Source: Marinilabiliaceae bacterium
GTDB lineage: Bacteria > Bacteroidota > Bacteroidia > Bacteroidales > Marinilabiliaceae
Reading direction: 5' to 3'
Assembly (NCBI GenBank): GCA_021443545.1
Contig: JABUTU010000029.1
Span: 1-64,000 of the forward strand
DNA length: 64,000 nucleotides
Part shown: positions 53,240 through 63,278 of the stretch, piece by piece
Layout of the letters: every line of letters begins with the position of its first letter
How positions within the stretch are numbered: the first letter of the stretch is position 1
Notes under the pieces: model-generated
Told to the model about the DNA's origin: nothing
The model's database searches: none
The model's input: the letters and a program-made list of their open reading frames with translations, nothing else
Program-made: the position numbers and the translations under genes

Positions 53240-54361
53240 ATGATACTCTTTCTCTCTGCATGGTTTCCATCGCGTCTTGATTCGACTGAGGGCCTCTTTG
53301 TCAGAAAGCATGCACAGGCGCTTGCCCTGAGGTGTGAGGTGGAGGTGCTATACGTCGTTGGTGATACTAATATAGCTGATTATGAGGTCACCGATGAAGA
53401 GGTCGGAGGAGTCAGAGAGATTACCATCTACTATCCCTATCGCAAGGGGAGTTGCTGGTGCAAGGTGGTGAAGCAATGGAAATACCTGAAGGGATATATC
53501 ATAGGAGTCAGAAGGGTTGCAAGGCCAAAGCACATCGTGGCGAATGTGATGGTACGCACAGCCGTCGTAGCATGGTTCCTATCGCGCTTCAAATGGCATT
53601 GTAATTATTCAATCATTGAACACTCGTCACGCTTCCTGACAGGTGAGTCGGGTAAAGGCAGCAGGATAAGAGAGACGATAGCTCGTTTTGTAGCCCGAAA
53701 GGCTCAGCATCTGTTGTGCGTCAGTCAGTATCTCCTCGACAGCATGAGAAATCAGGGTGTCGTATGCGATGATATGAGGGTAGTGGGAAATATTGTTGAC
53801 GATTCATTCTATAGCGATAGTGGCAGTAATAGGTCGTCGGACGAGAGGCATAGACTCATACATATCACGAGTTTTCAGCCTGTCAAGCGAGATAAGGAGT
53901 TGCTGCTCTCCATTGCGCAGTTAGCGGAGAGAAGGGATGATTTTCATCTGCTCATGATAGGAGGCGGTCCTCTCTGTGAAGAGTGTCGAACAATGGTTGC
54001 TGAGGATGAGCGACTCCGGCGAGTGGTTGATTTTGCAGGTGTGCTGACTCCCTCTGAGGTTGCACTTGCTCTGCATCAGTCAGATATATATATTCATTCG
54101 AGCATAGTAGAGACCGACTGCATCGCAGTCTCAGAGGCGTTGGCATCGGGACTGCCAGTGGTCACGACCGAGGCAGGAGCAGTGCAGTATAAGATAACAG
54201 CGGAGACAGGCAGGGTGGTTAAAAACATCGGAGAGCTGGTCGAAGCGACCGACTGGATGCTTGACCATTATCACGAGTATGATGCAGAGAAGATACGAAC
54301 ATCAGCTCTGAAATACAGATGTGAGACCATCGGCAAGGAACTATATGAGACACTAACTTAA
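53240..54361 (+). CDS. Glycosyltransferase (GT4-like)
   Basis: FPSRLDSTEGLFVRKHAQALA; VLTPSEVALALHQSDIYIHSSIVETDCIAVSEALASGLPVVTTEAGA. Confidence 0.88.
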   Translation: MILFLSAWFPSRLDSTEGLFVRKHAQALALRCEVEVLYVVGDTNIADYEVTDEEVGGVREITIYYPYRKGSCWCKVVKQWKYLKGYIIGVRRVARPKHIVANVMVRTAVVAWFLSRFKWHCNYSIIEHSSRFLTGESGKGSRIRETIARFVARKAQHLLCVSQYLLDSMRNQGVVCDDMRVVGNIVDDSFYSDSGSNRSSDERHRLIHITSFQPVKRDKELLLSIAQLAERRDDFHLLMIGGGPLCEECRTMVAEDERLRRVVDFAGVLTPSEVALALHQSDIYIHSSIVETDCIAVSEALASGLPVVTTEAGAVQYKITAETGRVVKNIGELVEATDWMLDHYHEYDAEKIRTSALKYRCETIGKELYETLT

Positions 54362-54376
54362 CACAATAATTCACTT

Positions 54377-56212
54377 ATGAAAAGACACATGAATTTATTT
54401 GCTGTGGCAGCGCTCTTACTCGGAGCATGCACAGCGCCACAACCGAAGGAGACGCCCTCGACTGTGGTCAATCCTGATGGTACCATAACCTTTACCTATC
54501 AGAATGATAAGGCAAAGGAGGTGCAGGTAGACGTTCAGTTTGCAGGACGTCATGAGATGACGAAGGATTCACTCACGGGAGAGTGGACCGCGACACTCGG
54601 ACCAGCAGCACCCGACATGTATCCATATTGCTTTATTGTTGACGGCGTCAGCATCATGGACCCTAAGAACCAGCAGTGGTTCCCTAACGAGGGCTTCAAG
54701 AACTCGCTTCTCGACATCCCAGGTAAGGATGCACCACTAATCCATAGCGTGCAGAATGTGCCTCATGGTAATGTGGAGTATGTAAAATACTATTCCGAGA
54801 CCGTTGGTGTCTATAACAATGCAATCGTCTATCTCCCACCATCATACGGCACAGGCGATAAGAGCTATCCTGTCTTTTACCTCATAAGCGGTACAACCGA
54901 CACCGAGGAGGTTTACTACAAGGTGGGCAGAATGAACTATATCCTCGATAACCTGATAGCTCAGGGCGCAGCAAAGGAGATGATTGTTGTCCTGCCTTAT
55001 GGCAACCCTATGAAACTCATGAAGACAATGCCTGCGATGCCAGCTGCAGGTGGTGCTCCTATGATGTTCAGAGACCTCTTCAGCCTGGATCTCATCAACG
55101 ATCTCATGCCATACGTCGAGAATAACTATCGTACTATCAACGATCGTGACAACCGTGCTATCGGTGGTTTCTCACGTGGCGGTAATCAGGGCCTCATGAA
55201 TGGTCTGACCAATCTCGATAAGTTCTCTTATCTCTGTTCATATAGTTCATTCACTACAACAGCATTAGAGGGAGTTTACGACAATGCCGAAGATACAAAC
55301 AGCAAGATACACCTCTTCTGGTCGGGCGTCGGGACAGACGATTTCCTTTATGGTAATGCGCGAGACTACACCGAGTTCCTCGACCAAAAGGGAATCCGTT
55401 GTGTTAAGGAGTATACACACGACAAGTTCGGTCATACATGGATGAACGCCAAATATTTCCTCGATAAGACATACAGACTGCTCTTTAATCCAGAGGCTTC
55501 TGAGGAGGCAATGGCAAACGCACAGCCAACAATGGCAAAGAGCGGTGAGGAACAGCAGTTCACACCTGGCGTCATGGCACGTCTTTTCCCACGACCACTC
55601 ATCTCACCAGAGATTAATGGCAATGATGTGACATTCCGCATCAAGGCAGAGAAGGCAGAGATTGTCCGACTCGTTGGCGAGATGCTTAACGAGCCAATGG
55701 CAATGGAGCGTGACAGCGATGGCGTCTGGAGTGTGACAGTGAAGGCAATCGCACCAGAGGTATATTGCTATTATTTCGATGTCGATGGCACAGAAGTAGC
55801 TGATGCTCAGAATATGTACCTTGCACCAGATAATGGTTTCAAACGTAGCATCCTCGACCTCACAGAGGCTGGTGCTGCAAAGAGTTACTCACCAGTGACA
55901 TATATGGTTAAGAATGATGCAGCAGCAACAACCTATGCTGTCGTAACACCTAAGACAGATAATGCAGGGGAGTTGCCAATCGTGGCACTCGTAGCAGGCG
56001 CTCAGGATACCTTCGAGAGCTGGTTCAAGATAGCTAAGGCTAACGAGATACTCGATAATATGTTGGCAGAGGGTAGCTGTAAACCTTGCATACTGAAGCT
56101 TTTGCCATCAGCAGAGAAGGGCGAGTCGTATAAGGCAACACTCAACTCAGCTGACTATAAGAGCTGGGCTGAAGCAAGAGCCGCTTTGGTAGAGACGCTG
56201 AAGGCTCTATAG
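54377..56212 (+). CDS. Secreted esterase lipoprotein, internally duplicated (CE1/feruloyl-esterase-like)
   Basis: LLLGACTAP lipobox; GGFSRGGNQGLMN catalytic Ser; two CBM48/E-set-like segments; second module lacks GxSxG. Confidence 0.85.
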   Translation: MKRHMNLFAVAALLLGACTAPQPKETPSTVVNPDGTITFTYQNDKAKEVQVDVQFAGRHEMTKDSLTGEWTATLGPAAPDMYPYCFIVDGVSIMDPKNQQWFPNEGFKNSLLDIPGKDAPLIHSVQNVPHGNVEYVKYYSETVGVYNNAIVYLPPSYGTGDKSYPVFYLISGTTDTEEVYYKVGRMNYILDNLIAQGAAKEMIVVLPYGNPMKLMKTMPAMPAAGGAPMMFRDLFSLDLINDLMPYVENNYRTINDRDNRAIGGFSRGGNQGLMNGLTNLDKFSYLCSYSSFTTTALEGVYDNAEDTNSKIHLFWSGVGTDDFLYGNARDYTEFLDQKGIRCVKEYTHDKFGHTWMNAKYFLDKTYRLLFNPEASEEAMANAQPTMAKSGEEQQFTPGVMARLFPRPLISPEINGNDVTFRIKAEKAEIVRLVGEMLNEPMAMERDSDGVWSVTVKAIAPEVYCYYFDVDGTEVADAQNMYLAPDNGFKRSILDLTEAGAAKSYSPVTYMVKNDAAATTYAVVTPKTDNAGELPIVALVAGAQDTFESWFKIAKANEILDNMLAEGSCKPCILKLLPSAEKGESYKATLNSADYKSWAEARAALVETLKAL

Positions 56213-56240
56213 TCCACACAGACCCTCTTTAAGTGATTAT

Positions 56241-56283
56241 AAGGGTGTCACATTGCATTATGAAGCAGTGTGACACCCTTTTT
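56241..56283 (+). terminator. Strong Rho-independent terminator after the esterase gene
   Basis: 16-bp stem AAGGGTGTCACATTGC/GCAGTGTGACACCCTT (one wobble) followed by TTT. Confidence 0.88.
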
Positions 56284-56327
56284 ATAGGTATAGAAAAATA
56301 GTCACCCCCCTTGAGAGTATGTTTGTA

Positions 56328-56413
56328 AACTACTAAACTTGCAAAATCATAACTCTTCGCAGAGATGCGAAATTTTTAGTTTGTTGTGGGGAGGCCTATC
56401 CTCCCCAATTTTT
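56328..56413 (+). ncRNA. Candidate small structured RNA between convergent genes
   Basis: TATGTTTG (-7-like) at 56318-56325; stem-loop TTCGC/GCGAA (56356-56371); GGGGAGG/CCTCCCC terminator hairpin (56388-56406) followed by AATTTTT. Confidence 0.4.
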
Positions 56414-56432
56414 AATTGTAATTTATACCGAG

Positions 56433-56837
56433 TTATGATGAAGCAGCGCAACATCTCTTCAGCTGAGAGATGCGTTCGTCGCGTTTGAAAGAGAAATCTT
56501 CAGAGCGTTCATCGACATAGGTGTAGAGCGACAGACTCTTGCGTTCCAGCTCGTGCTTTACATTGTCGTCCGACATCCTTATAGCCGAATCGGCATACAT
56601 AATCTCAGCCATCAGCTCGACACGTTGGAGGTAATCCTCCTCAGAATCGGCAAGGTATAGAAGCACATCCTCGTCTGATGCTGACCTAAAGAACTTGGAA
56701 TCCCTGTGGAACATCGAGTACATGGCATCAATCTCCTTCTCCTTTTCAGTCAGGTCATGTGTCTTATCGGCAAGCAAGCGTGCGATGGCCTCAAGCAGAA
56801 CATGCACCATTCGCAGGAGATAATCCTTCTGTATCAT
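56433..56837 (-). CDS. Hypothetical protein (possibly DUF6483-like)
   Basis: 134 aa starting MIQKDYLLRMVHVLLEAIARLLADK, 8 bp from the upstream DUF1593 gene. Confidence 0.65.
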   Translation of the reverse strand: MIQKDYLLRMVHVLLEAIARLLADKTHDLTEKEKEIDAMYSMFHRDSKFFRSASDEDVLLYLADSEEDYLQRVELMAEIMYADSAIRMSDDNVKHELERKSLSLYTYVDERSEDFSFKRDERISQLKRCCAASS

Positions 56838-56845
56838 ACTTAATA

Positions 56846-58237
56846 CTAATCAATTATAACTCTTCTGTATGAGACGAGGGTGAAAGCACCATTGTCGTGA
56901 ACTTCACAGATAATGTGGATAGGGTTTGAGTCGATATCCTCAGGAGCTGTGAATGATGCTATGGCATGAATAGGATTATTTATAACGACCTCCGTGCCAT
57001 GAGGGTTTTGTTGCCACCATCTGAAAGAGAGGCTGTTATTCTCAGCATCGTACGATTCAGAAGCATCAAGAGTGATAACCTCACCAGGTTCAGCATCAAT
57101 GTGTATCGGTTTTATACCAGACTCACCATTGACAATGACGACAGGATTGGTGTTGCCTGTTCCGTTCTGAGCCCAAGCCATGCGAGCTGCAAAATCGTTG
57201 AATTCATCAGGATAGAAACGCTTTTCGTATCCGTCTGATATGCTTTTCTGAGGCTCCTGCCAGTTGGTCCATACTGATGTGATGCTATCGGGAGAGATGC
57301 CGAAGGAATGGTAGCCGCCCCATCCGACCTGTGTCGGGTCTTCCGGGTCGTTCAGTCCATTGGGCATGATATTGAGGAAACTCGGAGTGTCGCCCTCGAC
57401 GCCCCATAGATAATTGGGGTAGGTTTTACCCAACTCGCCCTGAGTCTGAATGAGAGAAGCGTATGACTCCCAATGTGACTTGCCGAGTTCATTCTGGTTG
57501 AGCCATGCCGACTCATCCCAAACGAATAACAGGTCGTCTTGAAACTCCCGGCGTAGCCATTGGTGGGAACTGTATGCCCTGTTGTTGCGCATATCCCATT
57601 TCATATCCTGATCAGTGATGGTGTATAGACGAAATTTTCTTACAAATTTCAGAAGCTCCTCCGCCGACCGCTCCTGTTTGACTCTCCAGATGGCTTGAGC
57701 GAGAGTGTTGGCACCGCCCCATGCCGTGACCCATATCGGACGTGGGTCATCTTCATCTGCTAAACGAATCAGAAAGTTGCTACCAGGAGAGTCGTTACCA
57801 TCTCCAATGACGCCGATGCCAGCCTTCTGACTGCCCATCATAGAGCGACTTCGAATGTATTCGGCGCTTGGCCAGTAGCCCATCTTCTGAGTTCCGCATT
57901 CCTCCTCATACGTTAGGAACCCCTCTTGATTGGAGCGTTTCATGAGGTTTGGCACGTCCTTTTCATAAGCATCAATAACCTTAAACAGGTAATCAGCCCA
58001 TTCTGCAGGGTAGGGGTCGCAGTTCCAGCCAGTTGATGTGCATATCGCCTCAATCTCAAAACGGTCGGCATAGGACATCAGACGAACAGCCGACTCATTA
58101 TCGTCCGGTTCAACAGAGGCAGGACCAATGTCCGTCAGAACAACCAAACGAGGCTTCAGCTCTTGATTGGTAGAGATTACACTTCCGGTGCACCCAGCAA
58201 GTGCCAACGTCAGAAGAGATATGATTGCTTTCTCCAT
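56846..58237 (-). CDS. DUF1593 domain protein (nucleoside hydrolase-like, cellulose-binding protein Sde182 type), lipoprotein
   Basis: ALAGCTGS lipobox; RLVVLTDIGPASVEPDDNESAVRLMSYADRFEIEAICTSTGWN; WVTAWGGANTLAQAIW. Track ORF starts at 58261. Confidence 0.9.
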   Translation of the reverse strand: MEKAIISLLTLALAGCTGSVISTNQELKPRLVVLTDIGPASVEPDDNESAVRLMSYADRFEIEAICTSTGWNCDPYPAEWADYLFKVIDAYEKDVPNLMKRSNQEGFLTYEEECGTQKMGYWPSAEYIRSRSMMGSQKAGIGVIGDGNDSPGSNFLIRLADEDDPRPIWVTAWGGANTLAQAIWRVKQERSAEELLKFVRKFRLYTITDQDMKWDMRNNRAYSSHQWLRREFQDDLLFVWDESAWLNQNELGKSHWESYASLIQTQGELGKTYPNYLWGVEGDTPSFLNIMPNGLNDPEDPTQVGWGGYHSFGISPDSITSVWTNWQEPQKSISDGYEKRFYPDEFNDFAARMAWAQNGTGNTNPVVIVNGESGIKPIHIDAEPGEVITLDASESYDAENNSLSFRWWQQNPHGTEVVINNPIHAIASFTAPEDIDSNPIHIICEVHDNGAFTLVSYRRVIID

Positions 58238-58611
58238 ACTGAATATGTAATTAGTATACATAATAATAGTGTCACGTCATAAAATAATGCGCGTATATGA
58301 ATTCTTGCCAGAAATTACTTCCAAAGAAACCCATCCCAGAATATATGAAGATTTACTTTAGAAGAGTACCACAGAAAATGAATCCACATAACTAATAGCA
58401 AATGCAGAACCTCCCACAAAAAACAGACAGAATCTCCTCAAAGCGTAACAACACAGAAGACGAAGTTAATAATTTTTGGTAAATAATAGAAGATATTTTC
58501 AATATTGAAAATAGTTAGTATTTTGGCTCAAGTATAAGAGAAAACTAAACCACTCACAAAAAACAATTTATGACAGATAACGATTTTATATCTGAGCAAA
58601 GGTCATTATAG

Positions 58612-58643
58612 AAAAAGTGCGCCAGTGTTAACTGGCGCACTTT
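58612..58643 (-). terminator. Rho-independent terminator downstream of the BspA-like gene
   Basis: Perfect 13-bp stem AAAGTGCGCCAGT-gtta-ACTGGCGCACTTT; T tract on the minus strand. Confidence 0.88.
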
Positions 58644-58672
58644 GCTATAACTTCAATTGTTTTTCGTTATCG

Positions 58673-61600
58673 TTATCTCTTTAGAGATTTCTGTGTCTCA
58701 ATGCGGCCGCTCTTGTAGATATTGCGGATTATGTTGATACCCTTTTGAGGAGCGGAGAGGCGTGCGCCGGTGAGGCTGTAGACCTCAGTGCTGATGATTT
58801 CGTCTGCCTTGAGGTCGGTTACAACAGGAGCGATGGCTGTTGGTTTGTCGTCGACCGACTGAATGTTGTAATTGCCCCAGAAAGCATCGGCCTTGTATGC
58901 GTCGACAGCCTCATCAGGAACGTAGATAACAATCTGATCTTTTGAAATGAAGGAGAAGGGATTACTTCCATCGATTGCAGGAGGAGTTACAGACTCCATA
59001 ATGATACTCTCGAGACCATTCAAGTCTGCATTGATAGCATTATAATAGAGCTTAGTAACTTTATCTGTGAATGTTATAGATTTGATTGATTCATTGCTAC
59101 TACATACTAAAGCGTAAGGTCCAACCTCACTATAGTCGAAAGTAACAGATGAGAGGTTTTCGCATCTATCTATGATGTAATAAGTAATTGGGCATGAGCT
59201 ATTGTGGGTAATGATTTCTTTGATATTGTAGCAATTATAGAATGCTTTATTGTTATAACCTGTTACATCCTCACTTATCTCAAATGTAGTATCTGTCTTG
59301 CCAGCGGGGTAGAGAACGATTTCATAATTAATGCCATCAGAGTAATATATGACATCGTCTACCGACTTGAATTTAGGATCGGCCTCATCAATAACAACCC
59401 TCTTCAAGTTTGGCATGCCTTGGAACAGGCTTAATGAACCGAGAGCAGAGCTTATAGAGAGAGGAACTTTAACCTCTTCGAGATATTTGGCTTTAGCGAA
59501 GGCGCTGGTTTCAATATATTTGGTATCGGAAGGTATTTCAAATGATGTCATAGACTCATCGCCTACGAAAAACAGCAATTCGAGATGATTTGCATCTGAG
59601 ATATCGTATATGGCACCATTTTCAGATTTGAAAGAGGCGTTGTTCTCGTTGATTTTAATAGACTCAAGGTTAGGACAATTCCAGAATGCTCCCCCGTCGA
59701 ATGCTGTTAAAGATGCGGGCAACTCGAGCTCTTTCAAAGATTTGTATTCGCTGTAAGCCCCGAAAGCATTGTTATCAATCACCTCGACACCCTGAGGAAT
59801 AGAGAATGTTGCATCGCTCTTACCAGAAGGATAGAAGAGAAGCTGTTTCATGTCGGCAGAGTATATAACACCATCAACGACTTTGACATTATCACCTGCC
59901 CCTTCGATATTGACCTTCTTGAGGTTTGGTATTGGCTTCAAGAATTCAGGGTCGTAGACATCCTCAGGAATAGTAATCTCTTCGAGGTATTTTGCGCCAT
60001 AAAAAGCATACTGATCAACTGAAACTGTTGAGGCTGGAATAGTATATGCCGAGATATTTTTTGAAGGAGGGTAGGATAAGAGAAGCCCGTCATTATAGAA
60101 GAGAACACCGTCTAACGAGTAGATGTATGGATTTCCTGAAGCAACGTTGATTTCGGAAAGATTTTCACAGCCACTGAATCCTTCGATCTCAACTTTTGCA
60201 TTGATATTAATCTTTTCAAGATTCACAATTCCATTAAATGCGGAATAGTGAACTTCTTCAACGCTTTCGGGCATTGTGTATTCTTTCAGTTCATTATTAT
60301 TAGGATAGCATACTAATGTTTTCCCATCTTTAGAATAAAGGACATTGTCGATGACTTTGAATGAGGCATTTGAAGCATCAACAGTGATAGTGCTCAAGTC
60401 CTCGCAATCCGAAAAGGATGTGAGTTTGATGGAAGTAACTGATGCTGGAATGTGGATTGATGTTAACCCTGTTCCTGCGAATGCACTACTACCAATCGAC
60501 TCAACCGAATTGCCCAATGTTATACTCGTGATAGGAGTCCTAACAAAGGCGGCGTCGCCAATCGTCTTGACATTGTTACCAATGGTAACATCTTTTAATT
60601 GAAAGAAGTTGGCAAATGCATTATCAGGAATGGTTGAGCAGTTAATATCGAGTGATTCGATATTTCGACCGAAGGTGCTGCTATGAAATTCAGTATCTTT
60701 GCCTAATATCGTTACCGATTTCAAACCGTCGCAATAAAATGCAGAAGTACCTATCGATTTAACAGATTCTGGAATCACAATAGATGTCAATTGAGTTTCA
60801 TAGAAAGCAGCATCGCCTATTGATTCCAAAGATGATGGTAATTGGATAGAGGTGATAGACGTGTTGTTAAATGCACTGGAGCCAATTGTTTTGATGTTGC
60901 TGCCTAAAGAGAGAGATGTTAATGAAGTGCAGTAGTTGAATGCTCCTGAACCAACACTTGTCACGTTATCGCCGAGAGTTACTTTTTTCAGATTAGCACA
61001 ATAACTGAACATGCCTGAACTGATGTCACACGCAACATTAAGTTCGAGATTTTCAATGGCTTTCGAGCCACCGAATTCGTAATTGAAAGATGTCACCTGA
61101 GGACAATCAACCTTGACATCTTTAAGCTGAGAGCAGTTGCTGAAAGCAGTGCTGCCGATGCTTGTTACAGTAGATGGAACCTCAATTGATGTCAATAGAG
61201 TGCTGCCGAAGGCGTTTGAACCAATTGTTTCCAAAGATGATGGCAACTGAACAGAGGTGATGGCAGTGCCTGAAAAAGCGCTATTTCCGATTGTCTTAAC
61301 ACTCTTACCTAAAGAAAGCGTTGCTAACGAAGAACAACCACTAAATGAACCATCACCAACCGCCGTCACGTTATCGCCTATTTTCAAGGATTTCAAACTG
61401 GTCTTACCACTGAACGCACCAGAGGGAATCGCACAAGAAAAATCCAATTCGAGATTCTCGATTGCTGAGCAGCCATTAAATACAATTGCATCAAAATTGA
61501 ATAATTGAGGACAATTGACCTTTACATCTTTAAGGTTAGAGCAATTATAGAAAGCATATCCCTCGATGGTTGTAACCTTGTCAGGAATCACTATTGAGGT

Positions 61601-62071
61601 GATGGCAGTTCCAGAGAAGGCTTGTGCATCAATTGTTGTCAGATTCGCTCCAAAAGTTACCGTCTCAAGTGCTGAACAGCCAGAAAATGCACCAGCTCTA
61701 ATTGTTTGCACATCGTCGCCAATAGTAAGCGACTTAAGAGATTCCAACCCTGAGAAGGCACTGTTTGGAATCGTCGATATGTTGATTTCAAGACTCTCAA
61801 TAGAGGTGCCTTTGAATGGTTGTTCTATAAAACTTACGACCGTGCATTGTTCATTGTTGTATGTGAAAGAGCCAGGAATGACAACATGACCAGAGTAGGA
61901 GCCCTCTGCTTCGTTGTCGAAACTAACGATACCTAAAGTTACAGGACTAATACCTGTAACCGCATACTTAACCCCGTTATTAATAAATTTATCGCCCACG
62001 GCGAGAGGGGTTTGCGCAAACGATGCTATACTGAGCAACGAAGCGATGAGAATAAAGAAAAATTTTTTCAT
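58673..62071 (-). CDS. BspA-type leucine-rich repeat (LRR_5) secreted surface protein
   Basis: Signal peptide; many 'AFSGCSSLxxVTLGxxVxTIGxxAF' repeats over 1132 aa; C-terminal VYSLTGARLSAPQKGINIIR tail. Confidence 0.93.
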   Translation of the reverse strand: MKKFFFILIASLLSIASFAQTPLAVGDKFINNGVKYAVTGISPVTLGIVSFDNEAEGSYSGHVVIPGSFTYNNEQCTVVSFIEQPFKGTSIESLEINISTIPNSAFSGLESLKSLTIGDDVQTIRAGAFSGCSALETVTFGANLTTIDAQAFSGTAITSIVIPDKVTTIEGYAFYNCSNLKDVKVNCPQLFNFDAIVFNGCSAIENLELDFSCAIPSGAFSGKTSLKSLKIGDNVTAVGDGSFSGCSSLATLSLGKSVKTIGNSAFSGTAITSVQLPSSLETIGSNAFGSTLLTSIEVPSTVTSIGSTAFSNCSQLKDVKVDCPQVTSFNYEFGGSKAIENLELNVACDISSGMFSYCANLKKVTLGDNVTSVGSGAFNYCTSLTSLSLGSNIKTIGSSAFNNTSITSIQLPSSLESIGDAAFYETQLTSIVIPESVKSIGTSAFYCDGLKSVTILGKDTEFHSSTFGRNIESLDINCSTIPDNAFANFFQLKDVTIGNNVKTIGDAAFVRTPITSITLGNSVESIGSSAFAGTGLTSIHIPASVTSIKLTSFSDCEDLSTITVDASNASFKVIDNVLYSKDGKTLVCYPNNNELKEYTMPESVEEVHYSAFNGIVNLEKININAKVEIEGFSGCENLSEINVASGNPYIYSLDGVLFYNDGLLLSYPPSKNISAYTIPASTVSVDQYAFYGAKYLEEITIPEDVYDPEFLKPIPNLKKVNIEGAGDNVKVVDGVIYSADMKQLLFYPSGKSDATFSIPQGVEVIDNNAFGAYSEYKSLKELELPASLTAFDGGAFWNCPNLESIKINENNASFKSENGAIYDISDANHLELLFFVGDESMTSFEIPSDTKYIETSAFAKAKYLEEVKVPLSISSALGSLSLFQGMPNLKRVVIDEADPKFKSVDDVIYYSDGINYEIVLYPAGKTDTTFEISEDVTGYNNKAFYNCYNIKEIITHNSSCPITYYIIDRCENLSSVTFDYSEVGPYALVCSSNESIKSITFTDKVTKLYYNAINADLNGLESIIMESVTPPAIDGSNPFSFISKDQIVIYVPDEAVDAYKADAFWGNYNIQSVDDKPTAIAPVVTDLKADEIISTEVYSLTGARLSAPQKGINIIRNIYKSGRIETQKSLKR

Positions 62072-62410
62072 GCGAAAATATAATTATATTGATTTGATTT
62101 TTGTCCTATGTTTAGTAGAAGTCAAAGCCTCATAATATACCATTAAATGTAGTTTTGTTTGTGCTAAACTCCTTATCTAATGGGTTATAGTGAGAATTCG
62201 AGCACTTAATTTTATGCAAATATATAAAATTTATGAAGAATTAATACATATGCAAGTTTTTTATGCAAACACACTGAAATAGTGTATTATAACTATGCTT
62301 GTTAATTTTATGGCATCGCCTCTTATGTCAGCTATGCTCCAAGGAGAGTTGCTTTCTTCATAATGTCTTGATATTAAGTAATTATTATATTGGATGGTAG
62401 TAATATTGCG

Positions 62411-63109
62411 TTAGAAATCAAACGGATATTTCTTCCACTGATGTGATTCGCATTTTGACAAGTACACGTCTTCCCTGAAGCTGTAGAGAGTGGCAGCACG
62501 GTTTTGTTCGGGCACGGTATTAGGGCCTCTGTCGGCCAGCAGTCCTGTGGCAATCATCTTCTTAGCGAAATTGCGGCGCTCATACGACTTTTCGTTTATC
62601 ACCTCATAGAGGCGTTGCAGTTCGCTCATCTTGAATTTTTCATCAAGGAGTCGGAAGGCGATAGGCTTCATAGCAATTTTCTCTTGTAGTCGTTCTTGGG
62701 CCATCTTGATTACCTCTTGGTGGTCGAAGGCGAGAGGGGGTAGTTCGTGAATCTTAAACCATTCAGCTCTTGCGGCGTCGTCGCCTGCAATGACCTTGAA
62801 ATCGCTCTTTCGCACGAGGGCATAGAAAGCTATTGTGATGACGCGCTCGCGAGGGTCGCGGTCGACATCGGTGAATGTATGGAACTGTTCGAGAAAGACA
62901 TCCGTCACACTTGTCTCCTCCATGAGTTCGCGCTTAGCACCCTGCTCCGCCGTCTCATCCATATTCAGAAATCCTCCAGGCAGAGCCCATGAGCCCTTGA
63001 ACGGGTCAAAACCTCTTTCGATGAGAAGAATATTAAGCTCTCGGCCGTCGAAACCGAATAAGACGCAGTCGGTGGTCACAGACGGATGTGGATACTTGTA
63101 AGTGAACAT
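62411..63109 (-). CDS. NUDIX hydrolase with NrtR-like C-terminal winged-helix region
   Basis: GSWALPGGFLNMDETAEQGAKRELMEETSV Nudix box; FRLLDEKFKMSELQRLYEVINEKSYERRNFAKKMI C-terminal region. Confidence 0.88.
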   Translation of the reverse strand: MFTYKYPHPSVTTDCVLFGFDGRELNILLIERGFDPFKGSWALPGGFLNMDETAEQGAKRELMEETSVTDVFLEQFHTFTDVDRDPRERVITIAFYALVRKSDFKVIAGDDAARAEWFKIHELPPLAFDHQEVIKMAQERLQEKIAMKPIAFRLLDEKFKMSELQRLYEVINEKSYERRNFAKKMIATGLLADRGPNTVPEQNRAATLYSFREDVYLSKCESHQWKKYPFDF

Positions 63110-63244
63110 ATTGTTGTTATTTGATTAGACTTAAAGATAATGTGTGTTTTTTACGCAACCAAATATTTATATCACTTTCTGCATTCAACGTTTATGAAAA
63201 ATTGCAAATGCCCCTGTAAAAGGCATCTATTTGCAGATTAAAAA

Positions 63245-63278
63245 CGAGTTTTTTAATTTGAACAAATTGAAAAATTCG
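63245..63278. repeat. Near-perfect 16-bp inverted repeat, candidate hairpin/operator
   Basis: CGAGTTTTTTAATTTG-aa-CAAATTGAAAAATTCG, two wobble-compatible mismatches. Confidence 0.75.

Noticed and set aside
58673-62071. Repetitive DNA considered as a CRISPR or satellite
   Set aside because: The repeats are degenerate LRR_5 protein repeats in one open frame.
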